A stretch of DNA of 64,000 bases, from NCBI RefSeq assembly GCF_003611035.1, contig NZ_CP030033.1, positions 62,001-126,000 of the forward strand, given 5' to 3'. Shown one piece after another: positions 34,124 to 45,950 of the stretch (within the stretch, counting starts at the first letter, position 1; every line of letters begins with the position of its first letter). The notes below the pieces were generated by a model that was not told the DNA's origin, made no database searches, and saw nothing but the letters and a program-made list of their open reading frames with translations. A program made the translations under genes and the position numbers. Source of the DNA: Cryobacterium soli. GTDB taxonomy: Bacteria; Actinomycetota; Actinomycetes; Actinomycetales; Microbacteriaceae.

Positions 34124-35326
34124 TCAGGCGAAGGTCTCGTCGAGGGCGGCCGCGAGATCCCCGATCAGGTCGGCGGCGTCCTCCAGCCCCACCGAGAGCC
34201 GCAGGTGCCCGAACCGCTGGAATTCCTCCGGGTAGTAGGCGGCCCGCGGCCCGCTGCCCGACACATGCACGATCAGGCTCTCGTCGTGGCCGAGGGAGAC
34301 AGCGGAGGTGATCACGCGGAGCCGGGCCACGAACCGGTTCTGGGCGTCGGCGTCGCCCGCCACGGCGAACGCGAGCATGCCCCCGAACCCGTGCTGGAAC
34401 TGGCGGACGGCCAGTTCATGCTGCGGATGCGTCGGCAACCCCGGGTAGGCGACATACTCGATCCGCGGGTCGGCGGCCAGGAACTCCGCGACCAGTTGGG
34501 CGTTCTCGGTGTGCTGGCGCAACCGCAGCGGCAACGTGACCGACCCGCGCATGATCAACCAGGCGTTGAATGGGCTGATCACCCCGCCGACGTCCACCAT
34601 CGCCTCGGACTTGATCCGCTGCACCAGCGTGCTGGAGCCGATCACGGCCCCGCCCATGGCATCCCCGTGGCCGTTGATGTACTTGGTGAGGGAGTGCACG
34701 ACGAGGTCGGCGCCGAGATCGAGCGGACGCAGCACCGGTGGCGGGGTGAACGTCGAATCGACCGACAGCAGGACGCCGGCCGCCCGGGTGATGGCCGCGA
34801 TCGCGGCGATGTCGGCAACCCGGGTGGTCGGGTTGGCGATGGCCTCCACGTGCACCAGGCGGGTCTCTGGGCGAAGGGCCGCCGCGACGGCCGCCGGGTC
34901 GCTCGTGTCCACGAACGTCGCCGAGATGCCGTACTTGTCGGGCAGGAGCTCGCGGAAGAGCTTGAAGGTGGCCTCGTAGGCGACATCGGAGACGACGACA
35001 TGATCTCCCGTGCGCAGGAAGGTGAAGAACACGGCGTGCAGCGCGGCGACGCCGCTGGCCAGTGCCACGGCGTCCTCGCCGTGCTCGAGGAGCGCCAACT
35101 TACGCTGCAGGCCGAGCTGGTTGACGCCGCTGTTGCGGGTGTAGAGGGGAACATCGGTGCCCGACCAGCTGATCGTCGAGGGGTCGTCGGGAAGAGCGTA
35201 CGAGTTCGCCATCACGATCGGGGTGCGCACCGCACCCGTGCCGGGGTCGATGTCGTTGCCCGCGTGCACGGCGCGGCTGGACTCGGCGAGGGACTGCGGC
35301 GCATGCTTGTCTGGTCGAACCGTCAT
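34124..35326 (-). CDS. Trans-sulfuration family PLP-dependent enzyme (cystathionine gamma-lyase/synthase-like)
   Basis: The 400-residue protein carries the Cys/Met metabolism PLP fold: AVHAGNDIDPGTGAVRTPIVMANSY at the start, the Tyr loop PLYTRNSGVNQLGLQRKLALLEHGEDAV, ASGVAAL, SVDSTFTPP, and the PLP Lys215 in HSLTKYINGHGDAMGG. The family includes cystathionine synthases, gamma-lyases and methionine gamma-lyase, and the exact reaction cannot be fixed here. On the minus strand a -10-like TACGCT ends six bases before the ATG, so the transcript may be leaderless. Confidence 0.88.
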   Translation of the reverse strand: MTVRPDKHAPQSLAESSRAVHAGNDIDPGTGAVRTPIVMANSYALPDDPSTISWSGTDVPLYTRNSGVNQLGLQRKLALLEHGEDAVALASGVAALHAVFFTFLRTGDHVVVSDVAYEATFKLFRELLPDKYGISATFVDTSDPAAVAAALRPETRLVHVEAIANPTTRVADIAAIAAITRAAGVLLSVDSTFTPPPVLRPLDLGADLVVHSLTKYINGHGDAMGGAVIGSSTLVQRIKSEAMVDVGGVISPFNAWLIMRGSVTLPLRLRQHTENAQLVAEFLAADPRIEYVAYPGLPTHPQHELAVRQFQHGFGGMLAFAVAGDADAQNRFVARLRVITSAVSLGHDESLIVHVSGSGPRAAYYPEEFQRFGHLRLSVGLEDAADLIGDLAAALDETFA

Positions 35327-35411
35327 GAGGCCAGCGTAATGACCTCGATGAGCGGCGGGCGAGGGTGTGACGCCGCGCGACGGCCGGTGTCGCGAATGGG
35401 AAACTAGACCC

Positions 35412-37097
35412 ATGACCGCAACACTCGTCGCCAAGGGCCTGGCCGGCGGCTACGCCCACCGCACACTGTTCGACTCCCTCGACCTCACCGTGGCGCCCGG
35501 AGACGTCGTGGGCGTAGTGGGGGTGAACGGGGCCGGCAAGTCCACCCTCCTGCGCCTGCTCGCCGGGATCGACGAGCCCTCGTCCGGCAGCGTCTCGCTC
35601 TCACCGGCGGATGCCTTCGTGGGCTGGCTGCCGCAGGAACACGAGCGCGTGCCCGGCGAGACCGTCTCGGACTACATCGCCCGGCGCACCGGATGCGCCG
35701 AGGCCACCCGGGAGATGGACGTCGCGGCGGCAGCTCTCGCCGAACCGGCCACACCCGGCGGCCCTGACCCCGCCGACGTCTACTCGCACGCACTCGACCG
35801 ATGGCTGGCCAGCGGTGCGGCCGATCTCGACGACAGGCTGCCGGGCGTCCTGCACGACCTCGGTCTCACGCTGGATGCCGACGTCGCGGCGGACGCCCCG
35901 ATGACGGCGCTGTCCGGCGGCCAGGTCGCGCGGGTGGGCCTGGCGGCGCTGCTGCTGTCCAGGTTCGACATCGTCCTCCTCGACGAACCCACCAACGACC
36001 TCGACCTCGACGGCCTCGAGCGCCTCGAGTCCTTCGTACGAGGCCTCCGCGGCGGCGTTGTGCTCGTCAGCCACGACCGCGAGTTCCTGTCGCGGTCCGT
36101 GACGCGGGTACTCGAATTGGATCTGGCCCAGAACGCCAACCGGGTCTTCGGCGGCGGGTACGACTCCTACCTCGAGGAACGCGAAACGGCCCGCCGGCAG
36201 AAGCGGGCCGCGTTCGACGAGTTCGCCGACAAGAAGGCCGACCTGGTCGGCCGCGCCCGCATCCAGCGCGAGTGGTCGAGCCAGGGCGTGCGCAACGCCA
36301 TGAAGAAGGCGCCGGACAACGACAAGATCCGCCGCAAGGCCTCCGCCGAGTCCAGCGAGAAGCAGGCTCAGAAGGTCCGCCAGATGGAGAGCCGCATCGC
36401 CAGGCTCGACGAGGTCGACGAACCGCGCAAGGAATGGAAGCTCGAGTTCACTATCGGCCCGGCCCCCCGGTCGAGCACCGTCGTGTCGGTCCTCAACGAC
36501 GCGATCGTGCGGCAGGGCGACTTCGTCTTCGGCCCCGTGTCGCTGCAGGTCAATGCGGGGGAGCGCATCGGCATCACGGGGCCGAACGGCGCGGGCAAGA
36601 CCACGCTGCTGCGGGCGCTGCTGGGCCGTCGCGTCCCCGACGCCGGGTCGGCGAGCATGGGCACGAGCGTCGCGATCGGCGAGATCGACCAGGCACGGGC
36701 CAGTGTCACCGGTGACCAGAGCCTGGTGGCCGTCTTCGAGGAGCGCCTGCCCGACCTGGCCGCCGGAGAGATCCGCACCCTGCTGGCCAAGTTCGGGCTG
36801 ACCGCCGATCACGTCAACCGGCCGGCCAACGCCCTCTCGCCCGGAGAGCGCACGCGCGCTGGACTCGCGCTGCTGCAGGCCACCGGCGTCAACCTGCTGG
36901 TGCTCGACGAGCCCACCAACCACCTGGACCTGGCGGCGATCGAACAGCTCGAGCAAGCCCTGGACTCCTACACGGGTACGCTGCTGCTGGTGACGCACGA
37001 CCGACGGATGCTGTCCACTGTGAGTCTCGACAGGCACTGGGCGGTCGAGGCCGGCCAGGTCGTCGAGACCAGCGCCGCCGCATCCGCTGCTCGCTGA
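35412..37097 (+). CDS. ABC-F family ATPase
   Basis: The 561-residue soluble protein has two ABC domains and no membrane helices, the ABC-F arrangement. Walker A motifs are GVNGAGKSTLL and GPNGAGKTTLL, the signatures are LSGGQVARVG and LSPGERTRAG, and the Walker B pairs with DEPTNDLDL and DEPTNHLDL. A charged linker between the domains (EERETARRQKRAAF to KASAESSEKQ) is the interdomain linker that contacts the ribosome. ABC-F proteins act in translation or antibiotic target protection. GAAACT ends six bases before the ATG. Confidence 0.92.
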   Translation: MTATLVAKGLAGGYAHRTLFDSLDLTVAPGDVVGVVGVNGAGKSTLLRLLAGIDEPSSGSVSLSPADAFVGWLPQEHERVPGETVSDYIARRTGCAEATREMDVAAAALAEPATPGGPDPADVYSHALDRWLASGAADLDDRLPGVLHDLGLTLDADVAADAPMTALSGGQVARVGLAALLLSRFDIVLLDEPTNDLDLDGLERLESFVRGLRGGVVLVSHDREFLSRSVTRVLELDLAQNANRVFGGGYDSYLEERETARRQKRAAFDEFADKKADLVGRARIQREWSSQGVRNAMKKAPDNDKIRRKASAESSEKQAQKVRQMESRIARLDEVDEPRKEWKLEFTIGPAPRSSTVVSVLNDAIVRQGDFVFGPVSLQVNAGERIGITGPNGAGKTTLLRALLGRRVPDAGSASMGTSVAIGEIDQARASVTGDQSLVAVFEERLPDLAAGEIRTLLAKFGLTADHVNRPANALSPGERTRAGLALLQATGVNLLVLDEPTNHLDLAAIEQLEQALDSYTGTLLLVTHDRRMLSTVSLDRHWAVEAGQVVETSAAASAAR

Positions 37098-37181
37098 ACC
37101 GGCAGCACCGGACCGGCAGCGCCGGGCCGGCAGCGCTGAACGCACCTGGAATAGAACCGGCCACGCCGCCGTTGGGGCGTA

Positions 37182-37197
37182 GTATGCGTTTGCATAC
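37182..37197. promoter_or_regulatory. Palindrome in the flavin oxidoreductase promoter
   Basis: GTATGC-GTTT-GCATAC is a perfect inverted repeat with six-base arms and a four-base centre. It overlaps a -10-like TAGTAT (37180-37185) and lies 26 bp before the ATG at 37224, where a repressor would block transcription. Its core TATGCGNTTGCATA recurs before the YceI gene. Confidence 0.7.
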
Positions 37198-37223
37198 AAA
37201 CTGATGGGAAGGGCGCACCACAC

Positions 37224-38258
37224 ATGGCACCGACACTGGAATTGGGTCTCGACACGTTCGGCGACGTCACGTACGCCCCCGACGGAACCCTGCTCAGCCA
37301 CGCAGAGGTGCTGCGGAACGTCGTGGCGGAGGCTGTGCTGGCCGACCAGGTGGGCCTGAGCTTCTTCGGCATCGGCGAGCACCACCGCGAGGACTTCGCC
37401 GTCTCCGCCCCCGAAGTCGTGCTCGCCGCGATCGCCGGGCAGACCTCCACCATCAAGCTCGGCTCCGCCGTCACCGTGCTCAGCTCCGACGACCCGGTGC
37501 GGGTTTTCCAGCGTTTCGCCACGCTCGACGCCGTCTCCAACGGCCGCGCCGAGGTGATCCTCGGCCGGGGCTCGTTCACCGAGTCGTTCCCGTTGTTCGG
37601 CCTGGAGCTGAGCGACTACGAGCAGCTGTTCGAGGAGAAGCTCGAGCTGTTCACCGAACTGCTCAAGGAAGAGCCGGTCACGTGGACCGGCACCACCAGG
37701 GGCTCGCTGACCGATCAGCGGGTCTTCCCGCCCACCGAGTCGGGCAGCATCCGCACCTGGATCGGCGTGGGCGGGAGCCCGCAGTCGGTAGTGCGTGCCG
37801 CCCACTACGGTCTGCCCCTGATGCTCGCGATCATCGGCGGCGAACCGTTGGCGTTCGCCCAGTTCACCGACCTGTATCACCGCGCTCTCGACCAGTTCGG
37901 GCGCGACCGGCTGCCCATCGGCGAGCACTCGCCCGGCTATGTGGCCGCGACCGACGAGCAGGCCCGCGAGGAGATGTGGCCGCACTACCGGGCCATGCAG
38001 GACCGCATCGGCCGCGAGCGCGGCTGGGGCCCGGCCACCAAGGCGCGCTTCGAGCAGGACGCCGGACCCGACGGCGCGCTGTTCGTCGGCTCGCCGCAGA
38101 CCGTCGCCACCAAGATCGCCAAGATGGCCACCGGACTGTCGCTGTCCCGGTTCGACCTCAAGTACAGCCTGGGCACCCTCTCGCACGAGAAGCTCATGAA
38201 CAGCATCGAGCTGTACGGCACGGAAGTGGCCCCGCTCGTGCACGACCTGATGGCCTGA
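37224..38258 (+). CDS. LLM-class flavin-dependent oxidoreductase
   Basis: The 344-residue protein has the luciferase-like monooxygenase fold: LELGLDTFGDVTYAPDGTLLSHAEVLRNVV, FFGIGEHHREDF, a beta-rich GSAVTVLSSDDPVRVFQRFATLDAVSNGRAEVILGRGSF, and the C-terminal VGSPQTVATKIAKMATGLSLSRFDLKYSLG. Members use FMNH2 or F420 to oxidise small molecules; the substrate is not evident. The ribosome site AAGGG is upstream. A palindromic operator overlaps its promoter. Confidence 0.9.
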   Translation: MAPTLELGLDTFGDVTYAPDGTLLSHAEVLRNVVAEAVLADQVGLSFFGIGEHHREDFAVSAPEVVLAAIAGQTSTIKLGSAVTVLSSDDPVRVFQRFATLDAVSNGRAEVILGRGSFTESFPLFGLELSDYEQLFEEKLELFTELLKEEPVTWTGTTRGSLTDQRVFPPTESGSIRTWIGVGGSPQSVVRAAHYGLPLMLAIIGGEPLAFAQFTDLYHRALDQFGRDRLPIGEHSPGYVAATDEQAREEMWPHYRAMQDRIGRERGWGPATKARFEQDAGPDGALFVGSPQTVATKIAKMATGLSLSRFDLKYSLGTLSHEKLMNSIELYGTEVAPLVHDLMA

Positions 38259-38364
38259 CGGGCGAGCACGGTCCCTCGGACGGGGTAGCGTGAACGAGTG
38301 GGCCCGGCTCAGGCAAGCCGCCCACGTTCATCCTTTCGCTCACCCATTCCTCGAGGAGTACACC

Positions 38365-40593
38365 GTGGAAACCTGGCCCGGATCTGCCTACCCGCTCGGC
38401 GCGACCTATGACGGCAGCGGCACGAACTTCGCCCTGTTCAGCGAGGCCGCCGAGCGGGTGGAGTTGTGCCTGTTCGATGAGAACGGCGCGGAGACTCCCG
38501 TGGAGGTCCGCGAGTCGAGCGCCTTCGTCTGGCACTGCTACCTGCCGGAGGTGCAGCCGGGCCAGCGCTACGGCTACCGGGTGCACGGCGAGTACAACCC
38601 CAGCGAGGGCAAACGCGCCAACCCCAACAAGCTGCTGCTCGACCCGTACGCCAAGGCCACCTGTGGTGTCATGGACTGGGACCAGGCCCTGTTTTCGTAC
38701 AACTTCGGCGACCCGGACTCCCGCAACGACGAGGACTCCGCCCCGCACATGATGCTCGGCGTGGTCGTCAACCCGTTCTTCGACTGGACCGGCGACCGGT
38801 CGCCGCGCACTCCCTATAACGAGACGGTGATCTACGAGGCCCACGTCAAGGGCCTCACCCAGCTGCAGAGCGAGGTGCCAGAGTCCCAGCGCGGCACCTA
38901 CGCCGCCGTCGCGCATCCGTCGGTCATCGAGCACCTGCAGAAGCTCGGCGTCACCGCCATCGAGCTGATGCCGGTGCACCAGTTCGTCAACGACTCCACC
39001 CTGCAGGACCAGGGCCTGAGCAACTACTGGGGTTACAACACCATCGGGTTCTTCGCCCCGCACAACGCATACTCCTCCAGCGGCGACCTCGGCCAGCAGG
39101 TGCAGGAGTTCAAGGGCATGGTCAAGAACCTGCACGCCGCCGGCATCGAGGTCATCCTCGACGTGGTCTACAACCACACCGCGGAGGGCAACCACCTGGG
39201 CCCGACCATCTCGTTCAAGGGCATCGACAACGCCGCCTACTACCGTTTGATGGACGACGACGGCCGCTACTACATGGACTACACCGGCACCGGCAACACC
39301 CTGAACGTGCGTCACCCGCACGCGTTGCAGCTGATCATGGACTCGCTGCGCTACTGGGCCATCGAGATGCATGTCGACGGCTTCCGCTTCGACCTCGCCA
39401 GCGCCCTGGCCCGCGACCTGTACGACGTCGACAAGCTCTCCACCTTCTTCGAACTCGTGCAGCAGGACCCGATCGTCTCCCAGGTGAAGCTCATCGCCGA
39501 ACCCTGGGACGTCGGCCCCGGCGGCTACCAGGTCGGCAACTTCCCGCCGCAGTGGACCGAATGGAACGGGAAATACCGCGACACCGTGCGCGACTTCTGG
39601 CGCGGTGAACCGTCGACGCTGGGAGAGTTCGCCTCCCGCATCTCCGGCTCCGCCGACCTCTACGAGCACTCCGGCCGCCGCCCGGTCGCCTCGATCAACT
39701 TCGTCACCGCGCACGACGGCTTCACCCTCAACGACCTGGTGTCGTACAACGAGAAGCACAACGACGCCAACGGCGAGGGCAACAACGACGGCGAGAGCCA
39801 CAACCGGTCCTGGAACTCGGGCGTCGAGGGCCCCACCGACGACGACGCCATCCGCACCCTGCGCGGCCGCCAGCAGCGCAACTTCATCGCCACCATGCTG
39901 CTGTCCCAGGGCGTGCCGATGATCCTGCACGGCGACGAACTGGGCCGTACCCAGCACGGCAACAACAACACCTATGCGCAGGACTCCGAGCTGAGCTGGA
40001 TCCACTGGGACGAGGCCGATGTGCCTTTGATCGAATTCACGGCGGCCGTGGTGCGCCTCCGCAAGGAACACCCCACCTTCCGCCGCAGCCGTTTCTTCGA
40101 CGGCCACCCCGGCAAGCGTGGTGAGGGCGACCCGCTGGCGGACATCGTCTGGTTGAACACCGACGGCGAGGAGATGCGGGCGCAGGACTGGGACGAAAGC
40201 CGCGCCCGCACCGTAGGCATGTTCCTCAACGGCCAGGGCATCCGTGAGCGCGACTCGCGTGGCCGGGAGGTCACCGACGTCAACTTCATCCTGCTGTTCA
40301 ACGCGGATGGTGAGGATGTCGAGTTCACTCTGCCCAGCGACGAGTACTCGCCGGCCTGGGAGATCGTGATCGACACCGGGGGAGAGGGGGCCGACTCACT
40401 GCCCCGGCCGGCCGGTGCCATCCACACCGTGAAGGGACGCTCCCTCGTCGTGCTCCGCGAGTACCACGAACCCGAGGCCCTGCCGGATCACTCCGTGGCC
40501 GCATCGCTCGCGAGCCACCCATCCCCACCGACGGCGACGCTCACGCTGCCGGTGCTGCCCGACCCGTACGCCGCGACCGAAGGACACGCGTAA
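38365..40593 (+). CDS. glgX: Glycogen debranching enzyme GlgX/TreX
   Basis: The 742-residue alpha-amylase family protein hydrolyses alpha-1,6 branches of glycogen. After an N-terminal CBM48-type domain (YPLGATYDGSGTNFALFSEAAERV), the catalytic barrel carries Asp343 in DGFRFDLA, Glu379 in LIAEPWDVG and Asp451 in TAHDGFTLND. The start is the GTG at 38365 with GAGGAG six bases upstream rather than the longer frame. With treY and treZ it forms the TreXYZ module that makes trehalose from glycogen; treY starts six bases downstream. Confidence 0.94.
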   Translation: METWPGSAYPLGATYDGSGTNFALFSEAAERVELCLFDENGAETPVEVRESSAFVWHCYLPEVQPGQRYGYRVHGEYNPSEGKRANPNKLLLDPYAKATCGVMDWDQALFSYNFGDPDSRNDEDSAPHMMLGVVVNPFFDWTGDRSPRTPYNETVIYEAHVKGLTQLQSEVPESQRGTYAAVAHPSVIEHLQKLGVTAIELMPVHQFVNDSTLQDQGLSNYWGYNTIGFFAPHNAYSSSGDLGQQVQEFKGMVKNLHAAGIEVILDVVYNHTAEGNHLGPTISFKGIDNAAYYRLMDDDGRYYMDYTGTGNTLNVRHPHALQLIMDSLRYWAIEMHVDGFRFDLASALARDLYDVDKLSTFFELVQQDPIVSQVKLIAEPWDVGPGGYQVGNFPPQWTEWNGKYRDTVRDFWRGEPSTLGEFASRISGSADLYEHSGRRPVASINFVTAHDGFTLNDLVSYNEKHNDANGEGNNDGESHNRSWNSGVEGPTDDDAIRTLRGRQQRNFIATMLLSQGVPMILHGDELGRTQHGNNNTYAQDSELSWIHWDEADVPLIEFTAAVVRLRKEHPTFRRSRFFDGHPGKRGEGDPLADIVWLNTDGEEMRAQDWDESRARTVGMFLNGQGIRERDSRGREVTDVNFILLFNADGEDVEFTLPSDEYSPAWEIVIDTGGEGADSLPRPAGAIHTVKGRSLVVLREYHEPEALPDHSVAASLASHPSPPTATLTLPVLPDPYAATEGHA

Positions 40594-40598
40594 CCACT

Positions 40599-42940
40599 AT
40601 GACCGTCCCCGTCTCCACCTATCGCCTGCAGATCACGTCGGCCTTCGACCTGGATGCGGCGGCAGCCGTGCTCGACTACGTCACCGCACTCGGCGCCGAC
40701 TGGATCTACCTCTCACCGTTGCTCACCGCCGAGGCGGGCTCAGATCACGGCTACGACGTGATCGACCACGGTACCGTCGACCCGGCCAGGGGCGGCCCCG
40801 AAGCGCTCGCTCGGCTCTCGGAGCAGGCCACGGCCGCCGGTCGGGGCATCCTGGTCGACATAGTGCCCAACCACATGGGGGTGAACACACCCCACGACAA
40901 CGCGTGGTGGTGGGACCTGCTCACGCGCGGCCAGGAGTCGCGGTATGCGGAGGCCTTCGACGTGGACTGGCCGGCCGGCCACGGCCGGGTGCTGCTTCCG
41001 GTGCTCGGAGACGGCGACACCGAACTCGAGAAACTCACGATCGTCGGCGACGAACTGCACTACTACGACAACCGGTTCCCGCTGGCCCCGGGGACGGCGG
41101 ACGACGGTGCGAGCGCCAGGGCGGTACACGAGCGACAGCACTACGAACTGGTGAACTGGCGCCGCGCCGACGCCGACCTCAACTACCGGCGGTTCTTCGC
41201 GGTGAACACCCTCGCCGGCCTCCGCGTCGAGGTGCCGTGGGTCTTCGAGGAATCCCACCGGGAGATCCTGCGCTGGGTGCACACCGCTCAGGTGCAGGGC
41301 TTGCGGGTGGACCACCCGGACGGCCTGGCCGACCCGGGCGGCTACCTCGATCGCCTGCAGGCCGCGATGGGTGGTCGTTACCTCCTGGTGGAGAAGATCC
41401 TCGAGGGTCGTGAGCAGCTGCCCAGCAACTGGTCGACCGACGGCACCACGGGCTACGACGCCCTCGCCGACTTCGACCGGGTCCTCGTCGACCAAGCGGG
41501 CGCGGAACGGCTCGACGCTCTCGAGGCGGCCCTGCAGGCCGAGCGGAGCGGAGCCGAGGCCCCGGTCTCCTGGAGCGAACTGGTCTACGCGGGCAAACGC
41601 GCCATCGCGGACACGATCCTGCAGAGCGAGGTGCGCCGGCTGGACCGGCTGATCCCCGAGGTGCCCGACGCGGTCGACGCCCTGTCGGAACTGATCGCCT
41701 GGTTCCCGGTGTACCGCTCCTACCTGCCCGTCGGCCGGCACGAGCTCGACACCGCGGTGCGGTTGGCCCGGCAGCGCCGGCCAGACCTGGACGCCACCAT
41801 CAGCGCCCTGCTTCCCGTCCTCACGGACCCCGCCCACCCGGCGGCCGTGCGGTTCCAACAGACCTCAGGCATGGTCATGGCCAAGGGCGTCGAAGACACC
41901 GCCTATTACCGCTACAGCCGGCTCACCTCGCTCAACGAGGTCGGCGCGGATCCGAGCGAGTTCGCGGTACCGGTGGACGAGTTCCAGCGCCGCCAGCAGA
42001 CCCGCCTGGCCGTCGCGCCCGCGTCCCAGACCACGCTGTCCACCCACGACACCAAGCGTGCGGAGGACGTGCGCAGCCGCATCTCGGTCATCGCCGAACT
42101 TCCAGACGAGTGGGCCGCTGTGCTGGGCACGCTGCGCGGGCTGGCCCCTCTCGGCGACGCGCCCTTCGAGAACCTGCTCTGGCAGGCCATCGTCGGCTCC
42201 TGGCCGGCGTCGACGGATCGCCTCATCGGCTACGCCGAGAAGGCGTCCCGGGAAGCCAACCTCTCCACCACCTGGACCGCGCCGAACGAGGAGTTCGAGA
42301 ACGCCATGCGCGACCTCGTCCGCACCCTGGCCGAACCCGGCCCACTGCGCGACACCGTCACCGCGTTCGTCGATAGGATCCGGCAGGCCGGCTGGAGCAA
42401 CTCGCTCGCCCTCAAGCTGATCCAGCTCACCGCTCCGGGTGTCCCCGACGTCTACCAGGGCAGCGAGCTCTGGGAGACCTCCCTCGTCGACCCCGACAAC
42501 CGTCGCCCCGTCGACTACGGGGTGCGCCGCGAGTACCTGGCCCGGGTCACCGAGGGCTGGCTGCCGCCGGTGGATGAGACGGGCGCGGCCAAGCTGCTGG
42601 TCACCACCCGTGCGCTCCGGCTGCGGCGGGATCGGCCGGACCTGTTCCGCCGGCACGCCCCCGTCGAGGCCTTCGGGTCGGCCGCCTCCCACGTCGTGGC
42701 CTTCGACCGGGGTGGCGCCGTCACGGTCGCCACCCGGCTCCCGGTGGCCCTGTCCCGCACCGGCTGGGGCGACACCACGATCATGCTCGCCGGCCACGAC
42801 TGGCAGGACATCCTCACCGGCGCCCATGTCCCCGGGGGAGAGGTGCGCCTGGCCGACCTGCTCTCGCACTACCCGGTGGCACTGCTCATCCCCGCGTCCG
42901 CCACCGAGCCCGCATCCGCCGCCACCGAGGAGGTCGCCCC

Positions 42941-42944
<4 letters not shown>
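40599..42944 (+). CDS. treY: Maltooligosyl trehalose synthase
   Basis: The 781-residue TreY isomerises the reducing end of a glucan chain to an alpha,alpha-1,1-trehalose unit. The N-terminal block [24 protein letters not shown] with [18 protein letters not shown] is the TreY family signature, followed by [10 protein letters not shown], the catalytic [12 protein letters not shown] and [10 protein letters not shown]-terminal [21 protein letters not shown] closes the barrel. It stands between glgX and treZ and overlaps treZ by four bases. Confidence 0.95.
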
Positions 42945-44728
<1,784 letters not shown>

Positions 44729-44772
44729 CCCGAACATCGCGCCCTAGCCGACGCAGAATCGAGGAGAAAACC

Positions 44773-45318
44773 GTGGGTTCCTTCCTGTCCCAGCAGAGCG
44801 CCGAGGCTCTGGCCAGGCTCGTCCGGCTGGACGGCGAAGAGTCCGCGCCGCCCCTGGAACGGATGCGGGCGATCCGCGCCGTGCTACATCACCTTGATGC
44901 CGATCCCGCCGCGCTCAGCAGCGTGCGCGACGCCCTCGCGGGCGGGTCAGGCTGGCCGGAGATCGCCGAAGCGGCCGGCCTCAAGCCCACCGCGGCCAAA
45001 TGGCGTTGGCAGGGCACCGACGACGAGATCGCCGCGCGGCTGTCCGCTGGCCGCAAGCGCAGCATCCGGCCCAGCAGCGTGCCCACCGACCTGCCCGGCC
45101 GCTCGGTGGCCGAGGCGGCGGCGCAGCTCGGGGTGTCCGCGCAGGCCGTCTACCTACAGGTGACCCGGGGTAGGCTGATCAGCCGCACGGTCGAGCTGGC
45201 CGACGGGCGGAGCTACAAACGCGTGTTCCTCCCCGGTGACGCGCTACCCTCCACTTCAGAAACACCGGCGCACTCGCTCGATGATTCGCCCGAGGACCCG
45301 ACCAGTACCGATCGCTAA
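44773..45318 (+). CDS. Unknown protein with two helix-turn-helix regions
   Basis: The 181-residue protein begins at a GTG with GAGGAG a few bases upstream. Two helix-turn-helix-like segments are visible: GWPEIAEAAGLKPTAAKWRW (about residues 60-79) and SVAEAAAQLGVSAQAVYLQV (about 111-130), the latter like the excisionase/MerR-type fold. A short acidic tail ends the protein. It lies 44 bp after treZ and may be cotranscribed with the trehalose genes. It could be a regulator, but it is not a member of a family I can name. Confidence 0.7.
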   Translation: MGSFLSQQSAEALARLVRLDGEESAPPLERMRAIRAVLHHLDADPAALSSVRDALAGGSGWPEIAEAAGLKPTAAKWRWQGTDDEIAARLSAGRKRSIRPSSVPTDLPGRSVAEAAAQLGVSAQAVYLQVTRGRLISRTVELADGRSYKRVFLPGDALPSTSETPAHSLDDSPEDPTSTDR

Positions 45319-45353
45319 GAACAGACCGCTAGCCCGACACCGACGGAGTGACC

Positions 45354-45926
45354 ATGACCGATCAGAGCTACGACCCCTTCGACCGCACCCGCCCAGTGCA
45401 GACCGCTGCAGCGGACCAGACGCACACCGAGCGCCTCGACTTCGACCGCGACCCGGTCACAGCCCCGTCGGAGGCCGAACTGGCGGAGACCACAACCGAG
45501 TCGCGCGGTGCCAGGCCCCGCAGCCGCACGCTGATCTCCGACCTGCGCACCGGCGGCCCCCAGCGTGCCGCGCTGGTGGTGCTGGTGGGCATCGCCGTTC
45601 TCACGATCGCGTTCATCATCATGATCTTCGTGAACGTGTCCAACGAGTCCATCATCGCCCTGGCCGTGATCGCCACGCCGATCGCGTCGATGGTGGCGGC
45701 CTACTACGCGGTGACCCTGAGCATCCAGCAGGTCAAGACGGAGCGAGCCGACAAGGAGAAGGCCCTGGCCAAGCTCGAGGCCGTCGAAGCGGCCGCACGC
45801 GAGACCGAGGTGTGGGCCTCCCAGATGGAATCCGGCCTCCGGGTCGCGGTGGCCAAGCTCGATGGCGCCGGACTGTCCAGCGTCGCCGTCACTCGCGCCG
45901 CCGGCACGCCGGACGACTTCTTCTAG
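45354..45926 (+). CDS. Membrane protein with C-terminal coiled coil, unknown function
   Basis: The 190-residue protein has a disordered N-terminal 70 residues, two adjacent hydrophobic helices (ALVVLVGIAVLTIAFIIMIF and IIALAVIATPIASMVAAYYAV), and a charged helix TERADKEKALAKLEAVEAA likely to form a coiled coil. The ATG at 45354 has CGGAG upstream; an in-frame GTG lies six bases earlier. No domain is recognised. Confidence 0.7.
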   Translation: MTDQSYDPFDRTRPVQTAAADQTHTERLDFDRDPVTAPSEAELAETTTESRGARPRSRTLISDLRTGGPQRAALVVLVGIAVLTIAFIIMIFVNVSNESIIALAVIATPIASMVAAYYAVTLSIQQVKTERADKEKALAKLEAVEAAARETEVWASQMESGLRVAVAKLDGAGLSSVAVTRAAGTPDDFF

Positions 45927-45950
45927 GCCGGATCCCGGCCGGCCGCGTCC

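Noticed and set aside
35601..38243. An 880-codon antisense frame over the ABC-F and flavin oxidoreductase genes
   Set aside because: It crosses two well-supported genes and their promoter region and has no recognisable domain. It is a codon-bias shadow.
38194..40107. A 637-codon antisense frame over glgX
   Set aside because: Shadow of a strongly supported amylase-family gene, with low-complexity composition.
45926..45940. GGCCGG-ATC-CCGGCC inverted repeat as a terminator
   Set aside because: Very GC-rich but only six base pairs, with no T-run; such repeats arise often by chance in this base composition.
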